Below, piece after piece: positions 1-11,905 of a DNA stretch of 64,000 bases (its first letter is position 1; the number at the start of each line of letters is the position of its first letter). The stretch covers positions 33,027,154 through 33,091,153 of the forward strand of contig CM033396.1 in NCBI GenBank assembly GCA_019426215.1, given 5' to 3'. Source of the stretch: Buddleja alternifolia (Eukaryota; Streptophyta; Magnoliopsida; Lamiales; Scrophulariaceae). The notes beneath the pieces were generated by a model that saw only the letters and a list, made by a program, of their open reading frames with translations, had not been told where the DNA came from and did not search any database. The translations under genes were made by a program, and so were the position numbers.

Positions 1-631
1 CCTTTGTCACTCGAGTGATTAAGTCCGTTGGGGTGTCTTGACACCTAGTGCCTTAAAACCAACTGGTTTGAGAGTCATTGGCCCAAAACTCGTTACCAGG
101 GTGACATAGAAAGCTTGACTAGCGAAACATTGCACGGGTTGATCGATTGTGAATGAAGGAGAAAGAATAAAGATGAAATATGATAGATGTTGTGTTTTTT
201 GCTTGAAATATCCAAAATGTTCCCTTGCTAGAATTCATAAATTGCGCACAACTGGATGTATATGAAATTGAACTTGTTTGGGATTAGTGTGATGACTTGA
301 GAGTGAAGATATTCATGTGGTGGGAAAATATTGATTCTATGTGTTTATTGGTTTATGTGTGATGATTGTGGGGAGTCATAAATGTTGTGACTAGTTGCTG
401 ATTTGATGAACGATGAGGCAGATAGACGAATGTCATGAATTTTGTGGGTATATTCTCTGCAAACCCTCACGAGACAAAACTCGTCCACTAGGGGTAACCT
501 AGGGGTTTAACGGCTTGTTGCACGTGCTAAGTGCAATCGTGTTCCCTACGAAAGTGGTGTTATCTTTAGTTTTGTTTTTGTTTTTGTTTTGTTTGGATTT
601 ACTCGAGGACGAGTAAAGGTTAAGTGTGGGG
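1..631 (+). mobile_element. 3' non-coding internal tail of a Ty3/gypsy element
   Basis: No convincing ORF is present. The stretch ends in a CTCGAGGACGAG block followed by a purine-rich run AAAGGTTAAGTGTGGGG (about 615-631). That is the usual arrangement just upstream of the 3' LTR in plant Ty3/gypsy elements, so I read it as the untranslated 3' part of the internal region plus the polypurine tract. The coding part lies left of the window. Lineage (Athila or Tat-like) cannot be fixed without pol. Confidence 0.6.
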
Positions 632-2011
632 TGTTTGTTAGGTCTCATATTTTACATATTTTCATCATGATTTACCTCACATTTATCTTTATTTTATGCC
701 TTGTAGTTAGTCTTTTCCTTTATTTTTAGCCCAATTTACGTATTTTGATTTCTAAGTCGTTTCAATATTTTTGTAGGCATATAAATGATTGTTTTGATGA
801 GTTAAAAGAGTATTTTTACGTGAATAACGAAGTCTAACCAAGAGGAAGTGAAGAAATGCATTAGAAAGGCCAAACTAGAATGTTTCGTTGAAGAAAAATG
901 AAGAGAAAAATTTCTGCACAGGCAACTGCACAACTGTGCAGATATTCTGCACAGCTGTGCAGCTGCGGATTTTTATATTTTTGTGGGCCGATTTTATGAC
1001 TTGGATGGGCATAATTTATGTATCTAAGACTCCTTTTTAGTTAAATAAAGTGGCAAAAACGTTTTTATAGGCTAGGGGTGGTGGAAGAGGCAAAAATTAT
1101 TCTTGAAAAAAGTAGATCTTGGAGAGTAGATCTTGAAGAGGAGAAGAGAGTTCTTGGAGAAGAGTTCTTGGAGAAAAGCTTCATCTTCTCAAGTTGTATT
1201 CTTCCAATTCTCCATTGTTGAACATGAGTAACTTTATGTTTATGCAATTTATTTCTTGTTTTTCTTTAATTATGCATAGCTAAATTATTTTCTAGGGTTT
1301 AAGATGTAGTCTTGTGTATTGATTTGGATTATTGATGATTTATGGATGTAATTTCTTGTTTGGTTTATCTATTAATGAGTGTTTAATGCTTGTAATTGCT
1401 TGATCACCAATCGCATGATTTAAGATGAATTAAGAAGTACCGGGAGGTGAATTAGTTTATCGGTTCAGATTTAATAGACATGTGTAAATTGCTTAATAGG
1501 GATATTGGTAATTTTGCATGATACTAGTTAAACAATATTCATAGAACTTAATGGATTCATCTAAATTAGTTTTTGATCATGGGAGTGACGTTAATTAATT
1601 TAGGTGGGTACTCATGAAGATCTCGGGAGAGTATTCATGTATTTAAGGAAATTGGGTTATTAATTTAAACAAGAATGATAATCCATTGAAAATCAATAAT
1701 CCATAGAAATACCTTGATGAAATCTTAATCCCTAGGCTTTTCGTTAATTGATTATTCGTTTTAATTATATTTGTGTTAATTATTTATAATTAATTCTGTT
1801 TTTATAAATTTCTGCTTTTAATTAGTTAAAATCTCAAATCTTTGATAATCGATAGTCTAAATAATAAGATAAATTTTGTTTGGTACTTGATAACCTTCCC
1901 TGTGGAGACGATCTTACTTTCACTATATTATTTGTTCGATTCCGTGTTGTTACGGACGGTTACCAACCACCTCTCCCCTCTGACTCAATCTCTGAATTTA
2001 AGTACGTAACA
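632..2011 (+). mobile_element. 3' LTR of the Ty3/gypsy element
   Basis: It starts right after the polypurine tract with TGTTTGTTAGG (or four bases later at TGTTAGG) and runs to ACGTAACA at 2011, giving TG...CA ends and about 1.38 kb. Near its 3' end it carries a TTCCCTGTGGAGACGATC block, a sequence style often seen at the R-U5 end of plant gypsy LTRs. A short hairpin of CTGCACAGCTGTGCAG type lies around 950-965. The short ORFs inside are not credible genes. The partner LTR is outside the window, so the target duplication cannot be tested. Confidence 0.6.
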
Positions 2012-4400
2012 AAGAACTCCCTCGACCTTATATAGATATATATATTAAATAATGAAATTTTTGTAAGTTTTACATGATTAAGGGGGTTTATCCAATTTTC
2101 ATAACTTGACTAATGACTTACATCCTTTTTTTTAATGGAGAGAACTCAATTCAATTAAGAATTTCATCATACGATATTAATTGTGAAAGTCTTATAATGA
2201 TTGTGACTGAGAGCTCACCCCTATCACCGGGACCAAAGTGCGATTTTTGCTGATTTTTTGTATGAAAATGAGATGTCGTATAATATAGCAATACATCATA
2301 GACATATAAATAAACAAACTTGATATTTGTGAGATAAAATTTATGATTTATACATTTTATTATGTTAATGAAATATATAACTTGATAGTAATTCATAATT
2401 CAATATAATACTACAGTATGCACTATCCCATTCTATATTCTTAATCTAGTTTAATTTGATCTGTTAATAATTTTTCTTATTTCTTTGTTCAATAAAATTA
2501 CTTAGCTTTTATTATGTTTGTATTATTGAAAAAAAAAGGACATTTAACTAGATAGCCATTTTGTAATCAAAATATACAAAACACAATATTTATCAATGAA
2601 TAATATATGATTCATATATAATTTAATTATAAAACTAAGTAATTCAGTCAACGTACTTATATTTAATGTTCATTTACATAATAATATTATGCTTGAAATT
2701 TTTTGGGGCTCAATTATTTATCATATGTGATAGAAAGATCCAAATGGAAAAAAGAAAAAAAATGCTTAGTCTACCAATTACTTTTTTTAATCCTTACAAT
2801 AGCTAATCATATCCATTCGATTTATTTTCTTTCTAACTATTTATTATATTTAAATACTAAATTATCCGTTTGTAAGTTTTCGTTTTGCTGCTTTCACAAA
2901 ATTCTTTTATTATTTAATTAGTTCAATTTTAAGTTAAAGTCTTGTCATACAATTGAGTTATGACACAATTTTATAGTTTTCACGAATATAGAATTTTTGG
3001 GGGTTTTCCCCTCTTGCACGTATATATATCCACATGGACTATTAGTTGCTTTCGATTTATGAATAAACTTCCTTGTAAGTATATACTTTTAAAAACTAAT
3101 TCTTGTGATTAAATTAATATAAGGTTACTAAATATCATATGTTTGATTACTACAAATAACTCCACAATGTCGCTTTTTCTTTTATTAACAAAAGGTTAAC
3201 ATAAATGATAATGTCCGTGTCATCTACTATTTAACGTCACTATGTAAACAATTAATGATTCACATTCACTCATAAATGACAAACTAATGGTCACAAAATG
3301 CATGTTTTGAGTTGCCAGTTTCCTAGAGTTTGTGGAAAAAGTGATTTCTGAAATTCAAGTTCAACAATCGTAGAAATTATTGACTAATCACTTTTATCAC
3401 TTACAACTCTATTAAGATGTTAGTAGTAAGCTAAGTATTCATAATCAGGCATTTAAGGATAAATTATATAGGAAGCCTTACGGTGGAATATAGAAAATTG
3501 TTGATTGCCAGGTAAAATAGTATTTTTCATCTATTTTAAAGAAGATTGTTTTAATTTTCACGAAAATGTTGAGAAATGTCAAACACTAAAAACTACTCAT
3601 ACTTTATATAAGACTATAGACACTGTTGTGTTATTTGAATTTTTGAGGCTCTCCTTTTACTTATATATACATATTTTTCTTTTATATATATATATCATTT
3701 ATGGCATTGTATATATATTAGTCTATGATTTCGCAAATAGCTCATATGAATATTGTTTGATATCTTTAGTAAATATAGAATTGCTAATGACTATTAATAA
3801 TCCTATATATGACAATACAGAGGCTGGGAGCATTGTTCTTTGGATTCTAAGGTAATTCGTGTAATTCATGTAAAAAAGTTAAGAAAGTAAAAATGATTCA
3901 ATTTAATGCTCATTTAATTTATCATTTAATCTCATTGATTATGTGAATTCTCAAAGATAATGTACACGATATAAGAAAAAATAGTGGGACACCAACCCAA
4001 ATTCATTTAAAGCTTTATGTACTTTTGTGGATTAAAAAAAAAAATTCTCATTCGATCACCGATAAACTTATTTTTATTATGAAGCTAGAAGGTGTAGAAA
4101 AGATGAATTTATCCAGAAATATAAAGTTTATATTATTATTTTTCAAGTTTATTAATTGAATTTTAAAAGTCAAAGTAAGTAAAGCAAGCAAAATGATATA
4201 TGTTACAGACTATCCAATATTTTTTCCCCTCAAATTTGATTTTTAAATTTTTTTCATGTTATAGAGTTCTTATGAAATACACATTAGAATTTGTGACATA
4301 TGATACAATTTATTTAAAGTTCATTGAAATTTTATATGTTGCTCATTAGTAAAAAAAGAATTACTTAATTATTGGAGGAAAAAATTTGTGTTGAAATAAA
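2012..4400. other. AT-rich intergenic stretch, nothing supported
   Basis: The sequence is very AT-rich with only short, low-complexity ORFs, such as 2703-2921 and 3505-3855 whose products are Leu/Tyr/Ile-rich with no recognisable motif. I see no tRNA, exon pattern or terminal repeat that I can defend. Confidence 0.5.
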
Positions 4401-4945
4401 GGGAAAATTGCATTACACGTCCCATAACTTTCCCCGAATTCAATTTTGGTCCCACTCATTACCGAAATTTCACATTGCGTCCCATATCTTTCAAAAAATC
4501 TCACATTTGGTCCCACTTATCCATTTTCGTTTATTTTTAACGGCAGATGGCATGTGTCTTGCACGTGGACCATTAGTCAAAGCCCTCACCGTGATATGCA
4601 CGTGATTTGAGCTTCAAAACAAGGGATAATTACAAAAAACTCCCCAACTTATGGGCTAAATACGGATCTCTCCCTCATATTCGTCTAATTACATCCACCT
4701 CCCTAGATTTATTGTCCGTCTTACATTTGAGGTACTTCCGTTAAGTTTTTGTATGAATTTTGATGACGTCATCACCTTTTTTTTTTTTATTTTATGAAAA
4801 TCCGATTTTGGCCCTTAGGGACTATTTTTTCAGACGAGCCTACCTTTTACATGTGGGGGGCTGAATGCAATCTCTTTAGAATTTTAGGGAGGTAATTGTA
4901 AACTTGTAATTAGTTTAATATTTTAACAAAAAAATATAAAATGTA

Positions 4946-4981
<36 letters not shown>

Positions 4982-5685
4982 ACACACACAATTATATAAT
5001 ATTTTATATATAAAAATAACAAAAATAAAAAAATCTCTTTTCACGTCTTCACTGTGAAGACGATGAACCAATGAACCCAATATCCCCCAAGACAAACACA
5101 TAATCACACATACATGGACACACACACACACACACACATAAATATATATATATATATACATACAAACACACACATAGACATATATAATATGTATATATAT
5201 ATATACACAAAATTATATAATATTTTATATATAAAAATAACAAAAAAAATCACTGAACCAAATATCCCCCCCTCCCCACCCCCACCCCGACACGCAGACA
5301 CATAATAACACATACATATAAAGACACACACTAAATTACACGTAGGGGGTGTTTGCGGTGTGGCGATGCGAGGTGGTCGAAGGTGGTGGCAGCGCAAGGT
5401 GGTCGGAGGAGGTGACGGCGCTAGGTGGTCATGAGTATTGCATAAAACGATGAAAAAAAATTAATTTTTTCTTTATATATATATATATAAAGAAGTATTG
5501 GCCTTTAACTAACGGCGCACGTGCAAGGCACATGCCTTCTGCCGTTAAAAATAGACGGAAATGGATAGGTGGGACCAAATGTGAGATTTTTTGAAAGATA
5601 TGGGACGCAATGTGAGATTTCGGTAATGAGTGAGACCAAAATTGAATTCGGGGAAAGTTATGGGATGTGAAGTGCAATTTTCTCT
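4401..5685. mobile_element. Non-autonomous TIR element (Mutator-like type), ~1.3 kb
   Basis: The left end (4401-4590) begins GGGAAAATTGCATTACACG. It is matched in inverted orientation by the right end (about 5497-5685), which closes GTGCAATTTTCTCT. The arms run about 190 bp with few mismatches and include the repeated phrases TCCCATA and GGTCCCAC. Long arms of this kind are typical of plant Mutator-like MITEs. No transposase is encoded. Between the arms lie a second repeat end (about 4625-4900) and TA/CA microsatellites, so the interior is itself mosaic. I could not see a clean target duplication. Confidence 0.65.
4951..5225. repeat. TA and CA microsatellites with a duplicated flank
   Basis: A (TA)n run is at 4951-4979 and (CA)n/(TA)n mixtures lie around 5110-5215. 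A phrase reading ATTATATAATATTTTATATATAAAAATAACAAAA in pieces occurs twice (about 4990-5025 and 5212-5245), showing a short direct duplication inside the element. Cysteine/tyrosine-rich ORFs on the minus strand are translations of these repeats. Confidence 0.8.
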
Positions 5686-6268
5686 AAAGTAAATTGTTTA
5701 CTACTTATATATATATATATATCAATCGTTTTTACAAAAAAGATTAAATAATATCTAATTAAAAAAGCAGATACAAAATTACTCATGAATATATACAATG
5801 AACAAATTGTCTCATTTATTATAGTAGTTCATACAGTGAACTAACATTAATTCTTTGAGAAGGGTAGATTATATTTATTTACTTAATGCACCTCACTTTT
5901 TCTCTAGAATAACATTGATATAAGGATATTTTAGTCTCTACAAAAAAGTTAAGAAATGTAAATCATTCCCTAACATCCACATTTTTATAATAGTTATAGA
6001 TACAAAAAAGTTAAGAAATATAAATCATTCCCTAACATCCACACTTTTATAATAGTTATTATAGCTATAGATTATAGATTATAGACATAGATTATAGATT
6101 ATAAATATAGATTATAGATAGATTATATATTATGGATATATACTAACAAAATGCACACGCATATTTCAAGAATACATCAACTTAATTTGTTAGTTAATAG
6201 AATACACACTCATCTTTTAACTTTGTTTTGCATTTATATAGTTTCAATTGATTGGATGGATGTTTAAA

Positions 6269-6495
6269 CCAATGTTTTAAAAACTGACCCGGTGATCGGA
6301 CTGGAAAATTTATTGGGTCAAGGGTCACTGGTCCAATCGTTGATTCAATTGTAGTTGGACCGATGATGTCATAATTATCTCATAAATAATTATTAATATA
6401 TTAAAATTAAGTAAAAATAATAAAAAAAATATATATTTTTGAGGGACTAACGATTTTTTGTCAGATCGGATCTGGGCCGGTTTTTAAAACACTGG
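6269..6495. mobile_element. Small MITE with TGTTTTAAAAAC termini (possibly hAT-like)
   Basis: The left terminus CCAATGTTTTAAAAAC is mirrored on the right by GTTTTTAAAACACTGG (16 bp, one mismatch). Both ends also carry a shared GG-rich subterminal block (ACCCGG / GGGCCGG). Flanks are TTTAAAC-like on both sides, roughly an 8-bp duplication with an indel, which would fit hAT. The element is 227 bp and has no coding capacity. Confidence 0.6.
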
Positions 6496-6818
6496 TTTTA
6501 AACAATTTCGTTTTTCCATTGCACTTAATAGAAAAGCGTAAATGAATAAGGGAAAACTTATTGTCATAGTATGTGCAATTGAGAGAGTACAACTAGAAAT
6601 AAATTAAGAATGAGAAAAAAAGAAGGATACCCAAGAATAGTCGGGAGAAGAATGCAGGTAGAACTCTTCCAAAAGTTTCTACATCAAAGTAAATTAAAGA
6701 ACACATCACAGAAGAAGATGATGTAAATAAAAAAAGCAATTGACAATGAACAATAAGGAAGAGGACATAAACAACATAATTTCAAGTGATGATGTAGAGA
6801 CATTGAGCAATTTGCAAC

Positions 6819-7262
6819 GGGCTAATTGCATTTTTCGTCTGTTAACTTACCCGTTTATAGATTTTGGTCTCTATTTTTTTTTTCTGCAAAGTCTTCCGAT
6901 AACTATCCAACTTTTGGCAATTTTAGTCCGATTTTGACCCGAGCTAACCAATTTTGCGGGAATTTGCCATGTGTTGGACACGTGGCGCTGACATGGACAA
7001 AAATTTGGGGATTTCCCAATTTCCCGCCACCACATCATCAATTTTGTCCCAGTCAGTGTCTATTTGGCATGCCACAACATCACTTTTGTCTAGTCAGCAT
7101 CACACGTGGCAAATTCCGGCCAAATTGGCCAGCTCCGGTCAAAATCGGACTAAAGTTGCCAAAAGTTGGATAGTTACAGGACGACTTTGCAAATTGAAAT
7201 AAAAAAGGACCAAAATTCAAAAGTGAAAAGGAAGAATAGAGGACCAGAAATGCAATTAGCCC
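6819..7262. mobile_element. Mutator-like MITE with perfect 10-bp target duplication
   Basis: Termini GGGCTAATTGCATTT and AAATGCAATTAGCCC form long inverted repeats of about 130-150 bp. The element is flanked exactly by AATTTGCAAC at 6809-6818 and 7263-7272. A perfect 10-bp duplication plus long inverted arms is diagnostic for Mutator superfamily insertions (8-11 bp). It is 444 bp with no transposase. The ORFs across it (6826-7173, 7080-7271) are translations of the inverted arms. Confidence 0.85.
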
Positions 7263-7476
7263 AATTTGCAACGTCTATCAAAATTAAACAAGAGAAGAGC
7301 TAATGAGATCTTCATATAAGATTAAACCTACTTTATAAATATTTTAGGCTATCTGTCCGTTCAACTATAGTTATTTTTAGATCATTTTAATTTATTTACA
7401 AAGTGTTGTTCAAACATTTCAATTTTATCTGTTCAAGTATTTAAATTGTGTGATTATTTAAAAAAATCGTAGAAAT

Positions 7477-7505
7477 CACGTGCAATGCACGTGCTTTTTA
7501 CCAGT
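7477..7505 (+). repeat. Possible Helitron-like 3' terminus (hairpin plus CCAG-T)
   Basis: CACGTGC-AAT-GCACGTG (7477-7493) is a 7-bp stem with a 3-nt loop. It is followed after a T-rich gap by CCAG|T at 7501-7505. Helitrons end with a short GC-rich hairpin about 10 nt before CTRR|T. Here the last base pattern would be one change from CTAG|T. No 5' TC end was located, so this is tentative. Confidence 0.3.
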
Positions 7506-7539
7506 ATATAAAATACTATCAAATGTTCTAGCTGCAACG

Positions 7540-7990
7540 GCTTCGGCCTCTTATGTCAAGACTTGTCGCTCCTTTTCAAAACAGTTTTCTGCCCAACAGG
7601 TTTAACGAATTCTATCTTGGTGCACGGGCTATTGCATACAATAAAATTTAAAAAAACCCAACATTTTTTATGGCCCTGAAAAATGATTTGGAAAAAGCAT
7701 ATGATAAGCTGGAATGGGATTATTTGAGTGTTTACTTTAAAAAAGTTTAATTTTCCTCCAACATTAGCTGATAATGAACGGTGTGACTTCCGTTTCTTTT
7801 TCGCTTCGTAAGTTCGTATAAATGGGAAGGACTCAGAAATTTGGCGCCGGCAATGGGGCCTTCGGCAAGGGGATCCAATATCGCATATCTTTTTATCCTT
7901 GGCCTTGTGACAAGCTGATTTTAAAATTAATTCAAGCAAGTGAGCAAAATCTTTTCTCAGCTCTTAAAGCAAATTCATGTGGTCCGCGGT
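7540..7990 (+). pseudogene. Decayed L1-type LINE reverse transcriptase fragment
   Basis: Separate plus-strand frames show landmark pieces of a plant LINE reverse transcriptase in the right order: an APFQNSFLPNR-like stretch (about 7567-7600), LEKAYDKLEWDYL (about 7690-7725, matching the usual DLEKAYDRLEW block) and GLRQGDPIS (7857-7883, the conserved RQGDP motif). Spacing is compressed and frames change, with stops between. This is a truncated relic encoding no functional enzyme. Neither a poly(A) tail nor the 5' end is visible. Confidence 0.65.
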
Positions 7991-8640
7991 ACCAATCTTG
8001 GCGTTTGCTGTGATTGTAAGTATCCCAAAAGTCCTTCAATTTTGCAGAGGATTTTCGAATTGCAGCTAGCCAAAGGTTAGTTGGGTTAAGTCAAAAGTGT
8101 ACGGTCAATTTTGAATTTTTCCAGCGAACTTAGTACTAAAATTACCAATTTTTCGTCGGAGTGTACCCATATTACCAACGCACCACTTTTTTGGTTGAAA
8201 ATAACGTGTAGGATCTTTTAGTATACAAATTTCGCAATGCTCCCCCATATCAACATAGCTAACGACCACATGACATATAACATTACGCGGATATCTACAT
8301 ATCTAATAAAACGAATCTTCTTCACAAACACACATACATAGGGACGGATCCAGGATTGGAACTTTGGAGGGGCCGAGTTGTCACTGTAGAAGTTCAGGCA
8401 AACATTACAACATAAAATTTATTCAGTTTCAATTTTATGAATAAATTAAGATAATAGAATTATAATTAAAATTTTCTTATATTAAGAATTTATGTTAATT
8501 TCGAAATATTTTTAAAATTTCTCTATATAACTACATGTTAGAGTAATGGTTGACGTTTTTAACACATGAGATTAATTTACCCATAAACTTTACGCAAGAA
8601 GAGCTTTGTCAATAAAGAAAAATATTCAAATTTATGTAAT

Positions 8641-9004
8641 TGATGCGGAGTAATTATGCATCGTAAATGTTTAAGATCTCCGCTATAAGTTTTCTCCTGA
8701 ATTACTTAGTCCTGCAAATACAAATTAAGAGAAGCATTAGTAGGCACACCGGGGGTTTCCCCGGCGTTGGCCCTCCGACGCTCAAGTCAGAATAGTAGAG
8801 AGGAGAAAATCTATTATCTCACGTACTCCCTTTAGATATTAACAAAAGTTGTATTTATAACTCTCACTGGTGAGGGACAAGAAATCTTAGTTATCATATG
8901 TTTCTTGGGCCTCAATCATAGCTCAGCCCATCAAACATGATGATACTTATGTCACTGGCCCAAAGGTTCAACTCGATCCAATAAATCATATTCTACCTAC
9001 ATCA
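8641..9004 (-). mobile_element. Gypsy-type LTR remnant with adjacent polypurine tract
   Basis: Read on the minus strand this is TGATGTAGG...CCGCATCA, about 364 bp with TGATG/CATCA ends. It contains a TATAAATA promoter-like box and the block CCGGGGAAACCCCCGG, a perfect GC hairpin. The minus-strand sequence just before it is AGAGTGGGGGGCTAA (9005-9019), a good polypurine tract, so this would be the 3' LTR of a minus-strand gypsy element. Only about 0.65 kb of non-coding internal sequence follows to the right. Confidence 0.55.
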
Positions 9005-9655
9005 TTAGCCCCCCACTCTCATAGTTTGGATGCATCTGGACTAAGAGAGTAGATTAGCCAAATAATATATTAAACTCATACCCATAGTACATAATTGAAA
9101 ATGGGAAACCTCAGAGACAGTGTATTGCGTAATGTGTGAAGTTGAGATCCAACCTGGCTCACGACAGATTAGATAACGTTCTAGGAGCTGTGATTGTAGG
9201 AATTGGGAGGAAGATTAGATTATAGACTGCACTTGATTGAATCAAGCTGCCTACGTACCTAATTTTATAGGATCACGTCTATTCGTAGTTCTTAAAGGTT
9301 ATATATGAGGCAATAATGATAGGGTTCATATAGAACTAATTATATGAGTCCAAGAAAAGGGTAAATACCAAGCAAATTGAAATAAAAGAATTACTTGCTT
9401 TTGCAAGTTCATTTACTTCAGCTAAACCTTTCATTTTCAGGGAAATTTTGCGGGGCCTGGATTCTTAGTTCTCAAAAAACTTTTTAAGATTCAGTCGAAA
9501 CTTTGGGGGGGTGGGGGTCATCGTGTGAGCCGCAGTCAAGATTCATGAATCTCAAGGAGAATCTTTAGCCTCGGTCAAAATATTTTAGTTTTGGGTGGCA
9601 TTCGGGTAAGCTTCAATCGAAATTCTTGAATCTCGAGAAGCTTCTTTATTTTATT

Positions 9656-9860
9656 CCCACAGACGGCGCCAATATGATGTGGTACTAATTTGTCTTCTCG
9701 CACACTGGACGCCTTTGCATGAAGTATTGTTCGCTTTGACCGGAGTCTCGCAAGTTTGTCCTTTAAAAGTCGCCTCACTAGGGAGAGGGGGTTTTGGGAC
9801 TTATAAACCACTCAAGTCCCTCGTCTACATCCGATGTGGGATTTAAGTACATACACATCA
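9656..9860 (-). mobile_element. Second gypsy LTR remnant with primer-binding site
   Basis: The minus-strand sequence TGATGTGTATG...CCACATCA (9675-9860, 186 bp) is followed at once by TATTGGCGCCGTCTGTGGGAA (PBS core 9656-9672). TGGCGCCGTCTGTGGG immediately downstream of an LTR is the arrangement seen in many plant Ty3/gypsy Tat-type elements. The LTR is short for a gypsy element and is not alike to the 8641-9004 LTR beyond the TGATGT end, so either it is truncated or two families abut. ORF 9575-9811 crosses it and is not a gene. Confidence 0.55.
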
Positions 9861-10849
9861 GTAATTATCTTTTTGTTTAGTGCAAGAATTGATCAACCAA
9901 TTTGGAGAATGAAGCTGAAAAGTAATTAAGCAAATTACTTTTTTTCCGTTTTCGTAATCTCATATAAGCTTAATGCGTATTTTGTAGGAGTTTGAGAATT
10001 GAGAGTTGTTATAAATGGATTGAAAGGTCTAACTATATATTTGAGAGGGATTCAATATATGATACATACAAATATCTATAATATATTTATCTATGATATT
10101 GTAAAAAGGTAAAGATAAAAAGAAAAACAGTTTTTGAGTGCCATGGCCCATGGGAATAGAACCCAGGTTGCTGAGCTCATCATGCCAGGAGTCCAATAGG
10201 TGAAATATGCTAATTTTCTTATTTCAATATATATATATATATATATATTTGGTTTTGCTAAAGAAAATATTATGTCTCCCCCAATTTTTGGGATATTATC
10301 CAAATCGGAGTTGATATCACGATATATACTCTACTATGTCCGATCAACAACTAAAGAAATTGAGGGATAAGCAGCAACAAAATGCACAAACTCTATTAAT
10401 GTCAATAGGTTTTGGTAGATGCTGTATTTAGAAAAGGATTAATTATAAAATCAAAGCGCAAAAAAATCATGGGATAGAAAAGGAATTACGTGGCAGCGAA
10501 AAGGCAGGGGCGGATTTAAATGTAAGGAAAGGGGACAGTGCCCCCACTGAATTTTTTTAAATTATAAATTACATTTATGCCCCCCTCCCCCCTCAATTCA
10601 TCTTGCTCTTTTGCCCCTCCCCAAAACCCAAAATTCTGGCTATAACAAAAGAGGTTAGAAGAGTATAAATTATGTCAAAAGTTGTAATTGAACCTAATTC
10701 CTTATTATATTTCCCCCCATGAATATAGCGTAAATGTTATGCAAGAATGATGGAAATAATTACTCAAATGAAATTATACAGTAAAATAAATTTAATGAGA
10801 GAGTGGTAAAGGTGTATCAACTCTATGAACTAAAAGTCTGAAAACGTTC
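9861..10849. other. Mostly unannotated stretch with a hAT-like end fragment
   Basis: No gene is supported. A CAGGGGCGGATTTA block at about 10506, followed by C-rich runs to about 10640, resembles hAT-type terminal fragments. A related GGGACGGATCCAGG block lies at 8341. A (TA)n run is at 10228-10248. A GGTTCTATTCCC-like box on the minus strand near 10150-10165 could be a decayed pol III B box but is too weak to call. Confidence 0.35.
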
Positions 10850-11177
10850 GGGAAAATTGCAATTTTCATCCCGTAACTTGCTCAAATTTCGATTTTGATC
10901 TCATTGGATAGGGATGTGCCACATTTAGTCCCATAAGTCAAATAAAATCTCAATGTTGATCCCAAAATTGGCTTACAAAAGATGAAAAATCAGATTGCTC
11001 ATGGGACCAAAATTGAGATTTTATTTTGACTTATGGGACTAAATGTGACACATCCTATCCAATGGGACCAACAATGAGATTTTATTTGACTTATGGGACT
11101 AAATGTGACACATCCCTATCCAACGGGACCAAAATCGAAAAGTGGACAACTTATGGGACTAAAATTGCAATTTTCCC
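10850..11177. mobile_element. Fold-back Mutator-like MITE with 10-bp target duplication
   Basis: GGGAAAATTGCAATTTT at the left is mirrored by AAAATTGCAATTTTCCC at the right, and nearly the whole 328-bp element folds on itself. Flanks GAAAACGTTC (10840-10849) and GAAAAAGTTC (11178-11187) are a 10-bp target duplication with one mismatch. The right half holds two direct copies of an ACTTATGGGACTAAATGTGACACATCC unit, period about 65 bp. No protein is encoded; ORF 11026-11208 is a translation of these units. Confidence 0.8.
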
Positions 11178-11214
11178 GAAAAAGTTCCAAGTGAGGAACT
11201 ACATGTGAGTGTGA

Positions 11215-11422
11215 GGGAAAATTGCAGTTTTCATCCCGTAAGTTACCCACTTTTCGATTTTGGTCTCATTGGATAGGGATGTGCCACATTTAGTCCCATA
11301 AGTCAAATAAAATCTCAATGTTGGTCACATTGGATAGGAATGTGCCACATTTAGTCCCATAAGTCAAATAAAATTTCAATGTTGGTCTCATAAGCAATCT
11401 GATTTTCCATCTTTTGTAGATC
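11215..11422. mobile_element. One-ended second copy of the same MITE
   Basis: It begins GGGAAAATTGCAGTTTTCATCCCGTAAG and repeats the left arm and internal units of the 10850-11177 element, with two copies of the CCCATAAGTCAAATAAAAT unit. It stops after CATCTTTTGTAGATC without a right terminus. It lies only 28 bp beyond the first element's target duplication, so the two are probably related by local rearrangement. Confidence 0.6.
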
Positions 11423-11723
11423 AATTTTTCAGCTCATTTCAGTCCAAAACGTGTATTTTCCCCTCTAGTTACTATTCAAAATAAGTTTAATATATTGTTT
11501 GTTATACCTATTTTTTAATAACTATTCATTAAAATTATTTTCATTGAAAAACTGGCATGAGATTAATTTTATGTATTTTGTTCTTATTTAATAAGAAAAA
11601 GAAAGGAAAGAAAGTGAAATGAAAAATAGAAAAAAGGAAAACTGAGGGTAAAAATGGTAGTACATATAATATTTTATACATAAGGGTGGTGGATGCCAAA
11701 TTTTACTACATGAGAGGTGGTCT

Positions 11724-11905
11724 TTCAACGCAATACCTCAAGGAAAGTGAATGCAAATAACCCAGAGTTTTAGGATTATTGTTGTTAACCTCTCTGTCAA
11801 AAACCATAATCGTCCTTTTCAACGCAATACCTCCGGGAAGTGGATGCAAATAACCCGGAATTTTAGGATTATTGTTATCCTCTCTGTCAAAAACCTTAGT
11901 CGTCT
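11724..11905 (+). repeat. Two-copy tandem repeat upstream of the ZIP gene
   Basis: A unit of about 90 bp starts TTCAACGCAATACCTC and ends CTCTGTCAAAAACC. It occurs twice in a row (about 11724-11815 and 11816-11905) with scattered differences. The pair is present in the right arm as well (about 22560-22745), so it predates the palindrome. It sits about 0.6 kb upstream of the ZIP start codon and could be promoter sequence; no specific binding site is claimed. Confidence 0.75.

Noticed and set aside
3505..3855. 116-codon ORF, hydrophobic
   Set aside because: Composition follows the local AT bias, with no domain or homologous context.
4910..5397. Several 60-97 codon minus-strand ORFs with Cys-Val repeats
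   Set aside because: Microsatellite translations inside a TIR element.
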